From positions 1 through 64,000 of the forward strand of contig DHXR01000044.1 in the NCBI GenBank assembly GCA_002413785.1: a stretch of 64,000 bases of DNA, written 5' to 3'. This DNA is from Mucilaginibacter sp. UBA5151 (GTDB lineage: Bacteria > Bacteroidota > Bacteroidia > Sphingobacteriales > Sphingobacteriaceae). Below the pieces are notes generated by a model that was given only the letters and a program-made list of their open reading frames with translations, was not told the DNA's origin and ran no database searches. Below, piece after piece: positions 45,518 to 53,974 of the stretch (the first letter of the stretch is position 1; the number at the start of each line of letters is the position of its first letter). The translations under genes and the position numbers were made by a program.

Positions 45518-45927
45518 AGAAAATAATACTGCTGATAGCTGTAGCCATAACGGGCCTTTCGTGCGGTAAAAGCGGCTCCCCGATCCCTAATGTTGCCGTA
45601 AGTTTTCAGGACGCATTAACTGATCCGCGTTTAAGTGCGCTCAATGTGCCGGGTGGGTCGGTTTTACTTAACGGCTTTGGCGTTGCAGGTTTAATTCTAC
45701 ACCGCGAAGCGGATGGCAGTTATGCCTGCTATGACCGTTGCAGTACCTATCTCCCTCAAAACCATTGCGCGGTAACCCTTGATACCGGAGGTTTTACAGT
45801 TACCGATCCCTGCAGCGGGTCGAAATTTTCACTCATTGACGGCAGCCCGGTAAAAGGACCAGCTTCGGTATCGCTTAAATCGTACTATATTGATGTGAGC
45901 AACGGGGAGCTTTATGTTTCCAATTAG
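45514..45927 (+). CDS. Rieske-like lipoprotein with incomplete cluster ligands
   Basis: A 137-aa protein with a lipoprotein leader (AITGLSC). The C-terminal half looks like a Rieske fold: CYDRCSTYLPQNHC, then TDPCSGSKFSLIDGSPVKGPASVSLKSYYI. In a working Rieske centre the second loop reads C-P-x-H-G-S with paired Cys/His ligands; here DPCSGSKF has a cysteine but no histidine. It probably does not hold a normal [2Fe-2S] cluster. The ATGA overlap with pheS suggests co-translation. Function unknown. Confidence 0.7.
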   Translation: MKKIILLIAVAITGLSCGKSGSPIPNVAVSFQDALTDPRLSALNVPGGSVLLNGFGVAGLILHREADGSYACYDRCSTYLPQNHCAVTLDTGGFTVTDPCSGSKFSLIDGSPVKGPASVSLKSYYIDVSNGELYVSN

Positions 45928-45934
45928 TGGGTAA

Positions 45935-46076
45935 GTGAGTAGTGAGAAGTTAGTTTTTTTAATTATCCGGCCCCCAATTTGCTTTTCACTACTACTCACA
46001 ATTCACTACTCACCACTCACTTCTTAAAATTCGCCACTCACTTTTCACCACTCACAATTCACAACTCACTTTTCAC
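45935..46076. repeat. Low-complexity CACTCACAA repeats
   Basis: The gap between the Rieske-like gene and the TetR gene consists of imperfect copies of ACTCAC and TTCACAACTCAC. It stops at the promoter at 46077. Probably variable between strains. Confidence 0.75.
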
Positions 46077-46084
46077 TATATTTG
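46077..46084 (+). promoter_or_regulatory. Minus-7 element of the TetR gene
   Basis: TATATTTG followed by CGCC, an exact -7 match 14 nt before the ATG. Confidence 0.65.
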
Positions 46085-46098
46085 CGCCTGATTAATAC

Positions 46099-46680
46099 AT
46101 GGAAGCTGACAAAATAAAAGATAGCATTAAAAGGGCGGCGCAGGAATTGTTTCGTAAATTCGGTTATCACAAAACCAGCGTTAACGAAATTGCAAAAAAG
46201 GCCAAAATTGCGAAAGCTACTATTTATAAATATTTTGACAGCAAAGAAGATGTTTTACATTCTTTGCTGATGGATTATATAAAGGTAAGCGTTCAGGACC
46301 TTATCCACAGCAATACCACCGAAGAAGATGAGGAGGCGCATTTGAATACCCTCATCATGAAAACCTGCCGCCTGTCGTACACCGTATGTAATGAGTTTAT
46401 CGGCTGGGATTTTATCCGCGAATCAGCCAATTCCCAGGCTTTTTTAAAAAACCTCTCCAATGAGCTGGAAGAGATGCTGGTAAATGCATTTTCGCAGCTT
46501 AGCGGCATCCGCAAACACGAAACTTATTTACAGCGTCTGCGTTTTTTAATAAATTGCAGTAAAAACATAGTTTTCAGCTTCGCATTTACTTCGGTAAGTG
46601 ATTCGGATGTAAGGAAGAATTTTGTTTCGTTTCAGAAAGAGATTTTGCCATACCTGGTGAAAGCAGCAATGACGGTTTGA
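46099..46680 (+). CDS. TetR/AcrR family transcriptional regulator
   Basis: A 193-aa protein. The N-terminal helix-turn-helix is clear (IKRAAQELFRKFGYHKTSVNEIAKKAKIAKATIYKYFDSKEDVL, about 8-52). The rest is an all-helical ligand or dimer domain with no recognisable ligand signature. Such regulators usually repress a neighbouring gene, but the nearest gene (46813) is a small membrane protein and the link is unproven. Confidence 0.9.
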   Translation: MEADKIKDSIKRAAQELFRKFGYHKTSVNEIAKKAKIAKATIYKYFDSKEDVLHSLLMDYIKVSVQDLIHSNTTEEDEEAHLNTLIMKTCRLSYTVCNEFIGWDFIRESANSQAFLKNLSNELEEMLVNAFSQLSGIRKHETYLQRLRFLINCSKNIVFSFAFTSVSDSDVRKNFVSFQKEILPYLVKAAMTV

Positions 46681-46812
46681 TTTCGGAATTGTCAGAGCCC
46701 GAATTTTTAGAATTAAGGAATTTTTAGAATTTTGAAAAGCCCGGTTTTGCAAATCCGCAAAATACTTTGTATTTTTAGTGATCAAAATCCTTAAACGATA
46801 ATCACTGCAATA

Positions 46813-47211
46813 ATGGAAAACGAGTTTGATGATGTAATGCGAAAGCGCACAGATGCCGATTTAATTAAAATTTTAAGCGGATCGCCTGACGACTATCAGC
46901 CTGCCGCGCTTGAGGCAGCAAGAAATGAGTTTGAACGGCGCAGTTTATCTGAGGCCGAAATAAAAACCGTAACACAGGAAATTATACACGAACAGGAAAT
47001 TGATGAAACCAAAGCGAATACGCCGCTTGGTGTATTGTGGAAAATTCTGGCATTTATCTTTCCGGGCATCATATTGTTGATGTTTGCAGGAATTTTCAAG
47101 TCTGATGGCTATGATCGAAAAGCTAAAGAAATGGTAAAATGGACCCTTTACGGATTTGGATTTTATGTGGGCATTATTGTTTTAATAAATGTTTTAGCGC
47201 GGATTTTATAA
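46813..47211 (+). CDS. Small membrane protein of unknown function
   Basis: A 132-aa protein. The first about 75 residues are charged and helical (RKRTDADLIKILSGSPDDYQPAALEAARNEFERR, resembling a short domain common in Bacteroidota membrane proteins). Two membrane segments follow at about 79-97 and 110-130. It lies 132 nt after the TetR gene. I cannot name a family. Confidence 0.65.
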   Translation: MENEFDDVMRKRTDADLIKILSGSPDDYQPAALEAARNEFERRSLSEAEIKTVTQEIIHEQEIDETKANTPLGVLWKILAFIFPGIILLMFAGIFKSDGYDRKAKEMVKWTLYGFGFYVGIIVLINVLARIL

Positions 47212-47352
47212 ATCGGAAAGGTTGAGTACCTGCCTATTTGCTTCAGCGCAATCCACTTATCAGATTAACCAGCGATTCACACCAATTTCTGCAAGTTCCG
47301 GGTTTTAACCGGGGCTTTAAACACTCAAATTTGCTTCATAAAATATTAAACA

Positions 47353-47695
47353 ATGAACAAATTTAAGATAGTGCCCATTATTAACGCACAGCCCTTTTGA
47401 AATTGACAATGCCTATAACCAGCCCGGTCCGGTTTTTATACATAGCGACGAAGTTGAGGAATACGCGGATATTTATCGTTTTCCGCCCGAAATTAAGGCG
47501 GATAAAAAAAGTTTTCCGCTGACCCTGGTAGGGTATAACTCCCGGCAGCAAATGGTTTTTACCAAATTGGTTGGCGATGGCGATGTGGATGAAATGATTG
47601 TTGAAGTTTTTGAACAACAGCCTGATATTGAATACCTTCATGCACGCAATGCGCAGGCATGCTGCTTTATTTGTAAAATTGAAAGGGTTAAATAA
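47353..47695 (+). pseudogene. DUF1203 gene broken by a frameshift and an internal deletion
   Basis: From the ATG at 47353 the frame reads MNKFKIVPIINAQPF and stops at 47398. Removing one T from the TTTT run at 47395-47398 joins it to a 98-codon open stretch (47399-47692, stop 47693-47695) beginning EIDNAYNQPGPVFIHSDEVE and containing FPPEIKADKKSFPLTLVGYN and LHARNAQACCFICKIERVK. These are the well-known motifs of DUF1203 proteins. About 40 residues expected after the N-terminus are also missing. The minus-strand frames over it are shadows. Function of the intact family unknown. Confidence 0.75.
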
Positions 47696-47792
47696 TCTTG
47701 CTCATCCAATAATTATAAACATCTGTTCGTTTTTAGGGTTATTGTATTGTTATCATTATAATTTAATTTGAATCAAGATAGTTTAAGACCCT

Positions 47793-48467
47793 ATGAAAAA
47801 GTTAAAATTTTTAATACTTCCGGTTTTATTATGCGCCTGCTTTATCATGGCATCGGCAAGCCAGGATGAAAGCAAGGAAACCGAAAGAATTCATAAAGCA
47901 TCCAATGTGCTGAAGGATTTTGGCAAAATGAAAGAAAGTATTCCCCATGATTTAATGGATGATTGCCAGGGGATAGTCATTGTTCCTGATTTACTGAATG
48001 CCGGTTTTGTAATAGGCGGTAAGCGCGGCAGGGGAGTCGCTATGGTGAAACTGGATGACGGAACCTGGAGCGACCCTGTTTTTGTCACTTTAACAGGCGG
48101 CAGTTTTGGCCTGCAAATTGGCGTGCAATCGGTTGACCTGGTGTTGGTATTCCGTCATAAAGGCATGCTTACTAAAGTAAAGAACGGTGATTTTACTATA
48201 GGCGGCGATGCGTCGGCCGCAGCAGGCCCGGTTGGCAGGAGTACATCAGCAAGCACGGACTATAAGATGGAGGCCGAAGTTTATTCGTATTCCCGCAGCC
48301 GTGGTTTGTTTGCCGGTATCAGCATCAACGGGTCGAATTTAGCCATTGATAAAAAAGCGAATGCGGCCTATTACGGCGATAACATGAGTTCCCGTGATAT
48401 ATTCGAATCCGCACAAAGCAATACCGAGGCTGTGAAAACGCTAAAGGAATCGTTGGCAGCCTTGTAG
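47793..48467 (+). CDS. SYLF (Ysc84) domain lipid-binding protein
   Basis: A 224-aa protein with a signal peptide or lipoprotein-like leader (VLLCACFIMASA). The SYLF domain is recognised by IPHDLMDDCQGIVIVPDLLNAGFVIGGKRGRGVAMV, SDPVFVTLTGGSFGLQIGVQSVDLVLVF and the GRSTSASTDYKMEAEVYSYSRSRGLFAGISI motif. Relatives bind phosphoinositides or other lipids; the bacterial role is open. Probably periplasmic or outer-membrane. No operon partner. Confidence 0.9.
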   Translation: MKKLKFLILPVLLCACFIMASASQDESKETERIHKASNVLKDFGKMKESIPHDLMDDCQGIVIVPDLLNAGFVIGGKRGRGVAMVKLDDGTWSDPVFVTLTGGSFGLQIGVQSVDLVLVFRHKGMLTKVKNGDFTIGGDASAAAGPVGRSTSASTDYKMEAEVYSYSRSRGLFAGISINGSNLAIDKKANAAYYGDNMSSRDIFESAQSNTEAVKTLKESLAAL

Positions 48468-48539
48468 CATTTGATTTTTTAGGTGCCTTGTGGAATTTTC
48501 ACAGGGTACTTTTATGGATATTCGCTGAAATTGAGGTGA

Positions 48540-48893
48540 TCATTTCCCAAACGCCCTTTTCATCAACAACCCCGATAAAGCTGCCATGCCCCCAACTAAA
48601 CCGCCGATAAATCCGGTTACAAGCAATAACCATATCCAGTTGTTTGGCAGGGGGAATAGTTGAACCACCCGGCTGGCCAAAATATGATCGTTAGGTATGC
48701 TTTTTAAAAGTGAAAGTGCTACCCATGCGATAAATACCGCCCCAAAACCCGACAAAAAAGATTGTCCCGGCGTTTTACCGATAAAAAATGCGGCAAAAAA
48801 AGCAATAACTGCAATTGCCCACCAGGGTAAAAGGTAACTGCTCACAATTGATAGGATAAGGATGATTAAAAAAAGCATAAAATTATTTTTCAT
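48540..48893 (-). CDS. Small polytopic membrane protein
   Basis: A 117-aa protein with about four hydrophobic stretches (roughly 6-20, 25-40, 45-62 and 85-108) and a glycine-rich last one (VTGFIGGLVGGMAALSG). It starts 7 nt after the penicillin-acylase-like gene's stop, so the two are probably co-transcribed. I recognise no family. Confidence 0.65.
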   Translation of the reverse strand: MKNNFMLFLIILILSIVSSYLLPWWAIAVIAFFAAFFIGKTPGQSFLSGFGAVFIAWVALSLLKSIPNDHILASRVVQLFPLPNNWIWLLLVTGFIGGLVGGMAALSGLLMKRAFGK

Positions 48894-48900
48894 TTATCTC

Positions 48901-51339
48901 TTATTTACTACTCAATGTTAAAGTTGATATAATCCTGCCTGAACTTTCATCAGCGGATTTAAGGAACAGCAATTCATTCAGCTTTCCGTCCCTCCAGGTT
49001 TCAAACATATCCTGGTAATAAAAACTGCCGGGGTTGCCCGATTCGCCGCCCGGGAAAATGCCATAACCTTTTACCGTCGGCCCCATTTGTACCACCATGC
49101 GCCAGGATGGCCCTTTCCCGTTTCGCAGCGCATTAATTACGCCGCCACGACCGCCTGCGGGGAAATCGCCGGTGCCAAAACCCGGCAGTTTAGCGAGGTG
49201 ATTGATATAAGTTTTTTTAACAATGCCCCATTGCCATTTTGCGCCGGGCTGCCCGTGTTGGTGCACCAGTTGGTTTACCGAATTGTAAAATGAATGGTTT
49301 ACTATATCAGCGCAGGTTTCCTTAACCGGTGTTTTTGCATTATCAAACCATTTTGAACCAGGCTCGGTTAAAAGCAGTTTTTCGGTACGGTCAAACGAGG
49401 GGTATTTTAAAATAGTCCCCTTAACGTCAAATTTATCTTCCCAAACCATGGCGTAAAAACTATCCCACCAGGTATCAAAAATACTGGCGCCAACGGAGTT
49501 TTCCGCGTAATGCTTATCCCATTTTTTCAGGGTATCAAAGGCCGTTAGTTGCTCCTTGTCCATTTTTGATGGATCAAGGTATTTAAGCATGGCTGGTAAA
49601 ACATCCTGCGCAAGCATGCTGTAATTATCCATTTGCATTATACGCATGCTGTCAACCGTAGCATTTTTCATCGCGCTGAGTTTGTTGTTAATGCGTTCGG
49701 CGCGATACGGCAGTTCAAACCGCCAGTTGATATAGTAAGGGTAGGAAGGATCGGTTGACGACTGGTTGGCCGAGCTGACAAAACCGCGCGGTGGGTTTTT
49801 TACGGTTGGATTTTCACCGGCCGGGATCCAACCCTGCCAGTCGTTTGCAGGGTCGCTGCCATCCAGTACAAATTTGCCCTGGTCTTTAAATTTTAAAGGA
49901 AGTTTGCCATTTGGGGTGATGGCGATGTCCTTATCGTTACTTGCGAAAATAAAGTTTTGCGCCGGGGCGGTATAATAGGTCAGCGCTTTACGGTAATCTG
50001 CATAGTTCTTTCCCCGGTTGAGCAGGTAAAAACACATAAACTCATCCGATTCATCATGCGCTATCCATCTTAAAGCATCACCAACAGGGATGTTTTCTTT
50101 TCCATCTTTGGGTTTTTGCGCAGCATCATCGTAAACAACCGGCCCGTGATGCGTGTAAAGCACTGTATCTATGAGCGGTTTTTCGCCCCTTATGGTGATC
50201 ACTTCCACGCGTTTTTTTACCTTGTTCCATTGCTTATTATACCAGTATTCGTTTTTGGTTTTGTCTTTAAATTTTACCTGATACCAATCAAGCACATCTG
50301 CATCTACATTGGTAACCCCCCAGCTGATATGCTGGTTATAACCGATAACAACCCCCGGTGCGCCGGGCAGTGAAACGCCGTAAACATTTACCGTTGGCGA
50401 CGACATTTGCACCTGATACCAGATAGATGGGAACGTTAAATTCAAATGCGGGTCATTAGCCAGGATAGGGTACCCGGTGGCTGATTTATTGCTGCCGATA
50501 ACCCAGTTATTACTGCCTATGCCCGGCATTATTTCTTTGGTCCTGATGCTTTCGGTCATTTGTGCCATAAACCCGGCCGAAGGTTTTGGAATGGGCAGCG
50601 GTTTAAAATCCCATTTGGTGCCAACCGGGATGATCGGGTTTTCGAAAAAAGGATAATCGGGAAACAGATCGTTAACCGTTCCGGCGCCAAAACGTTTTAA
50701 ATTATTGGTCATTGCAAACTGGTCCGAGCCGCCTGCCAGCGTTTCGGACATCAGCTTAAGCAGGAAGGCGCAGTTGATGGGCTTCCAGTCTTCCGGCGCG
50801 TAATCAAGTAGTTTGAATTCAATTGGGTAATCTTTAGGTGCAAGGCTATGGATATAATTGTTCACCCCATCAGTATATGCCCTTACCATCATATTTGATA
50901 CCGGATTTTTCATCATCCCTCTCAATGTATTTTCAGCGCCGTAAACCACGCCCATACGGCGGTGGTAGCGGTCAATATCAAGGGCTTTAGGGCCAATTAC
51001 TTCGGATAGCCTGCCCGCTGCCTGGCGGGTTTGAATGTCCATTTCCCACAAGCGGTCGTATGCGGTTATAAACCCCTGGGCATAATAGAGGTCGTGATCG
51101 TTTTTGGCGAAAATATGCGGGATCCTGTGTTCATCATAACGGATAGTTACCTTGTCCAGTAAGCCGGTTAAATTCAGGTTTTCAGTCGCAGTAAAATGTT
51201 TGTTCTCGGCATTTTGCCAGAAACCTGTTGAAGGGTTAAGGAATGCGCCAACAGGGGGGACGCTGCCAAATTTGGTATTCAAGGCCCATACTAATGCAAC
51301 GGTTATGGCCACGGAGAGAAAAGCTTTAACAGACTTCAT
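48901..51339 (-). CDS. Penicillin acylase family (Ntn-hydrolase) protein
   Basis: An 812-aa precursor with an N-terminal membrane anchor or signal (about 5-22). The family's alpha chain lies before the cleavage point; the nucleophile serine is S276 in PGIGSNNWVIGSNKS, and YPILANDPHLNLTFPSIWYQVQM follows as in penicillin G acylases. Autocatalytic cleavage would free the beta chain with Ser at its N-terminus. Relatives hydrolyse beta-lactam side chains or acyl-homoserine lactones, but the natural substrate cannot be told from sequence. The downstream membrane protein gene is 7 nt away. Confidence 0.92.
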   Translation of the reverse strand: MKSVKAFLSVAITVALVWALNTKFGSVPPVGAFLNPSTGFWQNAENKHFTATENLNLTGLLDKVTIRYDEHRIPHIFAKNDHDLYYAQGFITAYDRLWEMDIQTRQAAGRLSEVIGPKALDIDRYHRRMGVVYGAENTLRGMMKNPVSNMMVRAYTDGVNNYIHSLAPKDYPIEFKLLDYAPEDWKPINCAFLLKLMSETLAGGSDQFAMTNNLKRFGAGTVNDLFPDYPFFENPIIPVGTKWDFKPLPIPKPSAGFMAQMTESIRTKEIMPGIGSNNWVIGSNKSATGYPILANDPHLNLTFPSIWYQVQMSSPTVNVYGVSLPGAPGVVIGYNQHISWGVTNVDADVLDWYQVKFKDKTKNEYWYNKQWNKVKKRVEVITIRGEKPLIDTVLYTHHGPVVYDDAAQKPKDGKENIPVGDALRWIAHDESDEFMCFYLLNRGKNYADYRKALTYYTAPAQNFIFASNDKDIAITPNGKLPLKFKDQGKFVLDGSDPANDWQGWIPAGENPTVKNPPRGFVSSANQSSTDPSYPYYINWRFELPYRAERINNKLSAMKNATVDSMRIMQMDNYSMLAQDVLPAMLKYLDPSKMDKEQLTAFDTLKKWDKHYAENSVGASIFDTWWDSFYAMVWEDKFDVKGTILKYPSFDRTEKLLLTEPGSKWFDNAKTPVKETCADIVNHSFYNSVNQLVHQHGQPGAKWQWGIVKKTYINHLAKLPGFGTGDFPAGGRGGVINALRNGKGPSWRMVVQMGPTVKGYGIFPGGESGNPGSFYYQDMFETWRDGKLNELLFLKSADESSGRIISTLTLSSK

Positions 51340-51472
51340 TAGGGGTGGTTTGATGATGCAAGATAAAGAAAAGAGGACAAGTTGGGGAGGGAATTTAAAA
51401 ATGTTACACTAAACTTGCGCGATTGATTTGCACACTTTAACTCCCTGAGTACCTTTTCTGTTTTATATCTTT

Positions 51473-51480
51473 TATCTTTG
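51473..51480 (+). promoter_or_regulatory. Minus-7 element of the U32 operon
   Basis: TATCTTTG followed by CAC, an exact match 51 nt before the ATG at 51532. Confidence 0.6.
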
Positions 51481-51531
51481 CACTTTTTGTGAGCGTGCCG
51501 GCGGAAAAAATGAAAAGATTATTTGGTTGTT

Positions 51532-52779
51532 ATGAAAGAGAGAAAAGTTGAGTTGTTAGCTCCTGCGGGTTCGTTCGATTGTTTGCAGGCAGCGGTCAAT
51601 GGCGGGGCTGACGCCGTTTATTTTGGCGTGGAGCAACTGAACATGCGGGCAAAATCGGTCAATGCATTTTCTGTAAGTGATATAGAACAAATTGCAGCGG
51701 TCAGCCACGAAAATGGCATAAAGGCATACATTACGCTGAACACTATAATGTATGGTCATGATCTTCAATTGCTTCGCAATATCTTAAATGAAGTAAAGAA
51801 GCATGGGATTGATGCCGTCATCGCTTCCGATTTTGCAGTGATTGAACAATGCAACCAAATGGGCATTCCGCTGCACATTTCTACGCAGGCCAATGTAAGT
51901 AATATTGAAGCTGTACAATTCTTTGCCAGGTTTTCAGATGTAATTGTTTTAGCCAGGGAACTTACACTGAAACAGGTTGAGGACATTACAAAAGAAATCA
52001 GGCGGCGACAGATCAAAGGTGTATCCGGCGATTTGATAAAGATCGAGGTATTTGTTCATGGCGCATTATGTATGGCTGTATCAGGTAAATGTTATTTGAG
52101 CCTGCATAGTCAGAACGCGTCAGCCAACAGAGGAGCCTGTACCCAAAACTGCCGCCGGCCCTATATTGTTAAGGACGCTGAAACCAACGAAGAATTGCTG
52201 ATAGACAATGAGTATATCATGTCGCCAAAAGATTTGTGTACCATCGGCATCCTCGACCAGGTGGCAAACAGCGGGGTGGATGTGTTGAAAATAGAAGGCA
52301 GGAGCAAAGGGGCTGATTATGTGTTTACAACTACACAGTGTTACAGGGAGGCTTTGCGGGCTATTGAAACTGATAGCTTTTCCAATGATAAAATAGAAGA
52401 CTGGATGAAAAGGCTATCAACCGTTTACAACCGGGGTTTTTGGGAAGGTTATTATTTAGGGCATCAGGTAGGTGAATGGACAAGCAACCCGGGTTCTGCA
52501 GCTACCGAAAAGAAAATATATGTGGGCAGGGGGAGTAAATATTATCCTAAAATAAGTGTCGCCGAATTTATAATTGAAACCGGAAGCATTAAAGCAGGCG
52601 ATACGATAATGATCACCGGGCAATATTGCGGGATGGTAAAAGAAAAAGCTGAGACTTTAATGGTGAACGGTGCGTTGGGTGAAGAAGCGGTTAAAGGGGA
52701 TAAAATAACATTTCCTTTTAGTACAAAAGTATCCGCCAGTGACAAATTGTATAAAATTGTGGAAACGATAAATGGCTAA
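51532..52779 (+). CDS. Peptidase U32 family protein (TrhP/RlhA-like)
   Basis: A 415-aa protein from the ATG at 51532; a TTG nine bases earlier is less likely. The U32 domain has LLAPAGSFDCLQAAVNGGADAVYFG at the start and the cysteine cluster CMAVSGKCYLSLHS...NRGACTQNCRRPY, which in TrhP/RlhA serves an iron-sulfur centre for RNA hydroxylation. Length matches that group. The following ferredoxin gene overlaps by 8 nt, which supports an electron-transfer-dependent RNA-modification role over proteolysis. The exact RNA target is unknown. Confidence 0.85.
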   Translation: MKERKVELLAPAGSFDCLQAAVNGGADAVYFGVEQLNMRAKSVNAFSVSDIEQIAAVSHENGIKAYITLNTIMYGHDLQLLRNILNEVKKHGIDAVIASDFAVIEQCNQMGIPLHISTQANVSNIEAVQFFARFSDVIVLARELTLKQVEDITKEIRRRQIKGVSGDLIKIEVFVHGALCMAVSGKCYLSLHSQNASANRGACTQNCRRPYIVKDAETNEELLIDNEYIMSPKDLCTIGILDQVANSGVDVLKIEGRSKGADYVFTTTQCYREALRAIETDSFSNDKIEDWMKRLSTVYNRGFWEGYYLGHQVGEWTSNPGSAATEKKIYVGRGSKYYPKISVAEFIIETGSIKAGDTIMITGQYCGMVKEKAETLMVNGALGEEAVKGDKITFPFSTKVSASDKLYKIVETING

Positions 52780-52993
52780 GATTATACACTACCGGAACAA
52801 ATGTATTGGTTGCGGTATTTGTTTTGAGTTGCAGCCTGAACTTTGGCGGATGTCAATGAAAGACGGTAAGGCTACGCTATTGAAATCAACCGAAAAGAAA
52901 GACATTTTCATTCTTCCAATCGGCGATAACATACTTCAGCAAAGCCGCGAAGTTGCAAAGGCCTGCCCTGTAAATATTATAAAAATACAATGA
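52772..52993 (+). CDS. Single-cluster 4Fe-4S ferredoxin
   Basis: A 73-aa protein. CIGCGIC with a distant CP (KACPVNII) gives the four cysteines of one [4Fe-4S] cluster; the acidic stretch between is typical of ferredoxin-like small carriers. It overlaps the U32 gene by 8 nt and the flavin-binding gene by 4 nt, so it may deliver electrons to one or both. Confidence 0.88.
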   Translation: MAKIIHYRNKCIGCGICFELQPELWRMSMKDGKATLLKSTEKKDIFILPIGDNILQQSREVAKACPVNIIKIQ

Positions 52994-53436
52994 ACGAACA
53001 CATCTTCAATTTTATTCAAAAACAAACCTGCGCCACAATTTGCTGTGTGGATGAACAGGGCAAACCCTATTGTTTCAACTGTTTTTTTGCCTTTAGCAGC
53101 GATCTGGGATTGCTGTATTTTAAATCATCGGCAGGTTCCTATCATTCGGCCCTGCTGAAAAAAAATCCGTTTATCGCCGGAACCATTTTGCCAGATAAAC
53201 TAAGGACCTTATTGGTTCAGGGTATCCAGTTTGAAGGCGAAGTATTAAATGAACATCATCCATTAATGGGCCAGGCATCGGCACATTATCACAAAAAACA
53301 TCCCATGGCTTTGGCTATGTCAGGAGATATATGGACCATTCAAGTCAATCATATAAAGATGACTGACAGTACAAAGGGGTTCGGAAAGAAGATTGCCTGG
53401 AACCGAACTGAACAGTCAAGCCTGGCAGATGCTTAA
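52990..53436 (+). CDS. Pyridoxamine 5'-phosphate oxidase-like flavin protein
   Basis: A 148-aa split-barrel protein of the PNPOx-like superfamily: TCATICCVDEQGKPYCFNCFFAF at the N-terminus, then LLYFKSSAGSYHSALLKKNPFIAGTI. Such small proteins bind FMN or heme; the substrate is unknown. ATGA overlap with the ferredoxin gene makes a three-gene operon with U32. Its end overlaps the 22-codon toxin stub on the other strand. Confidence 0.8.
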   Translation: MNEHIFNFIQKQTCATICCVDEQGKPYCFNCFFAFSSDLGLLYFKSSAGSYHSALLKKNPFIAGTILPDKLRTLLVQGIQFEGEVLNEHHPLMGQASAHYHKKHPMALAMSGDIWTIQVNHIKMTDSTKGFGKKIAWNRTEQSSLADA

Positions 53437-53484
53437 CAGATCAACTATGGTTTTATCTACACCCTCATCAACCAAAAGCTTCAT
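53416..53484 (-). pseudogene. Truncated DUF5615 toxin gene
   Basis: The minus-strand frame from 53484 reads MKLLVDEGVDKTIVDLLSICQA then stops (53416-53418). The first 17 residues match the N-terminus of DUF5615 PIN-like toxins, which follow DUF433 antitoxins; the homology then ends at the flavin-protein gene. It overlaps the antitoxin stop as the intact pair would. The toxin is therefore almost completely lost, leaving the antitoxin alone. Confidence 0.7.
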
Positions 53485-53711
53485 ATAGATAATGCACAAA
53501 TTTCATCCCCTCTGATTGATTGTGCAGCAAACGATAGGGCAGCATGGACCTGATCTTTGGTTAAATGGGGATGGGCTTGCAAAACTTCATCGATAGAATT
53601 GCTTTCAGATAAACTTTCCAGTATTTGTTCCACAGTAATACGGGTACCTTTAATAATGGGCTTTCCCATCATTATTTTGGGGTTAATTTCTATTAGTCGG
53701 TGGGCTATCAT
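53481..53711 (-). CDS. DUF433 antitoxin
   Basis: A 76-aa protein. The DUF433 core RLIEINPKIMMGKPIIKGTRITVEQILESLS, with VLQAHPHLTKDQVHAALSFAA, is a wHTH-like antitoxin domain. The usual DUF5615 partner starts at its stop but is truncated, so the antitoxin is orphaned. It may persist as a DNA-binding protein or a relic. Confidence 0.85.
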   Translation of the reverse strand: MIAHRLIEINPKIMMGKPIIKGTRITVEQILESLSESNSIDEVLQAHPHLTKDQVHAALSFAAQSIRGDEICALSI

Positions 53712-53825
53712 AATTTTCTAATTTACGTAAAGTTATAAAAAACTAATGAGACCCTGCCAATATTATCGCCAGTCTGAATCTTTCCTAACAAGGGATACTT
53801 TTACCTTCCACAATGCCTTTTACTT

Positions 53826-53858
53826 CCCGGCTTTCGGACTTTCCCGGCTTTCGGACTT
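53826..53858. repeat. Two tandem copies of CCCGGCTTTCGGACTT
   Basis: The 16-bp unit occurs at 53826-53841 and 53843-53858. Its TTTCGGACTT core matches the tandem repeat between cas1 and cas2. It lies upstream of the starch cluster, before the promoter at 53909. Confidence 0.7.
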
Positions 53859-53908
53859 CTCCCCAAACAAACTTTTTCATTTTTTCCCATATCATATAAT
53901 ATTTATTA

Positions 53909-53916
53909 TAAATTTG
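53909..53916 (+). promoter_or_regulatory. Minus-7 element of the SusA-like gene
   Basis: TAAATTTG, an exact match 59 nt before the ATG at 53975. Confidence 0.55.
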
Positions 53917-53974
53917 AAACGCGGTTGATACGAAAAAAATTAAGCCGTCCAATTATTTACCGAAGAAATCTGGT

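Noticed and set aside
47381..47641. An 86-codon minus-strand frame in the gap before the SYLF gene
   Set aside because: It is the shadow of the broken DUF1203 gene on the plus strand.
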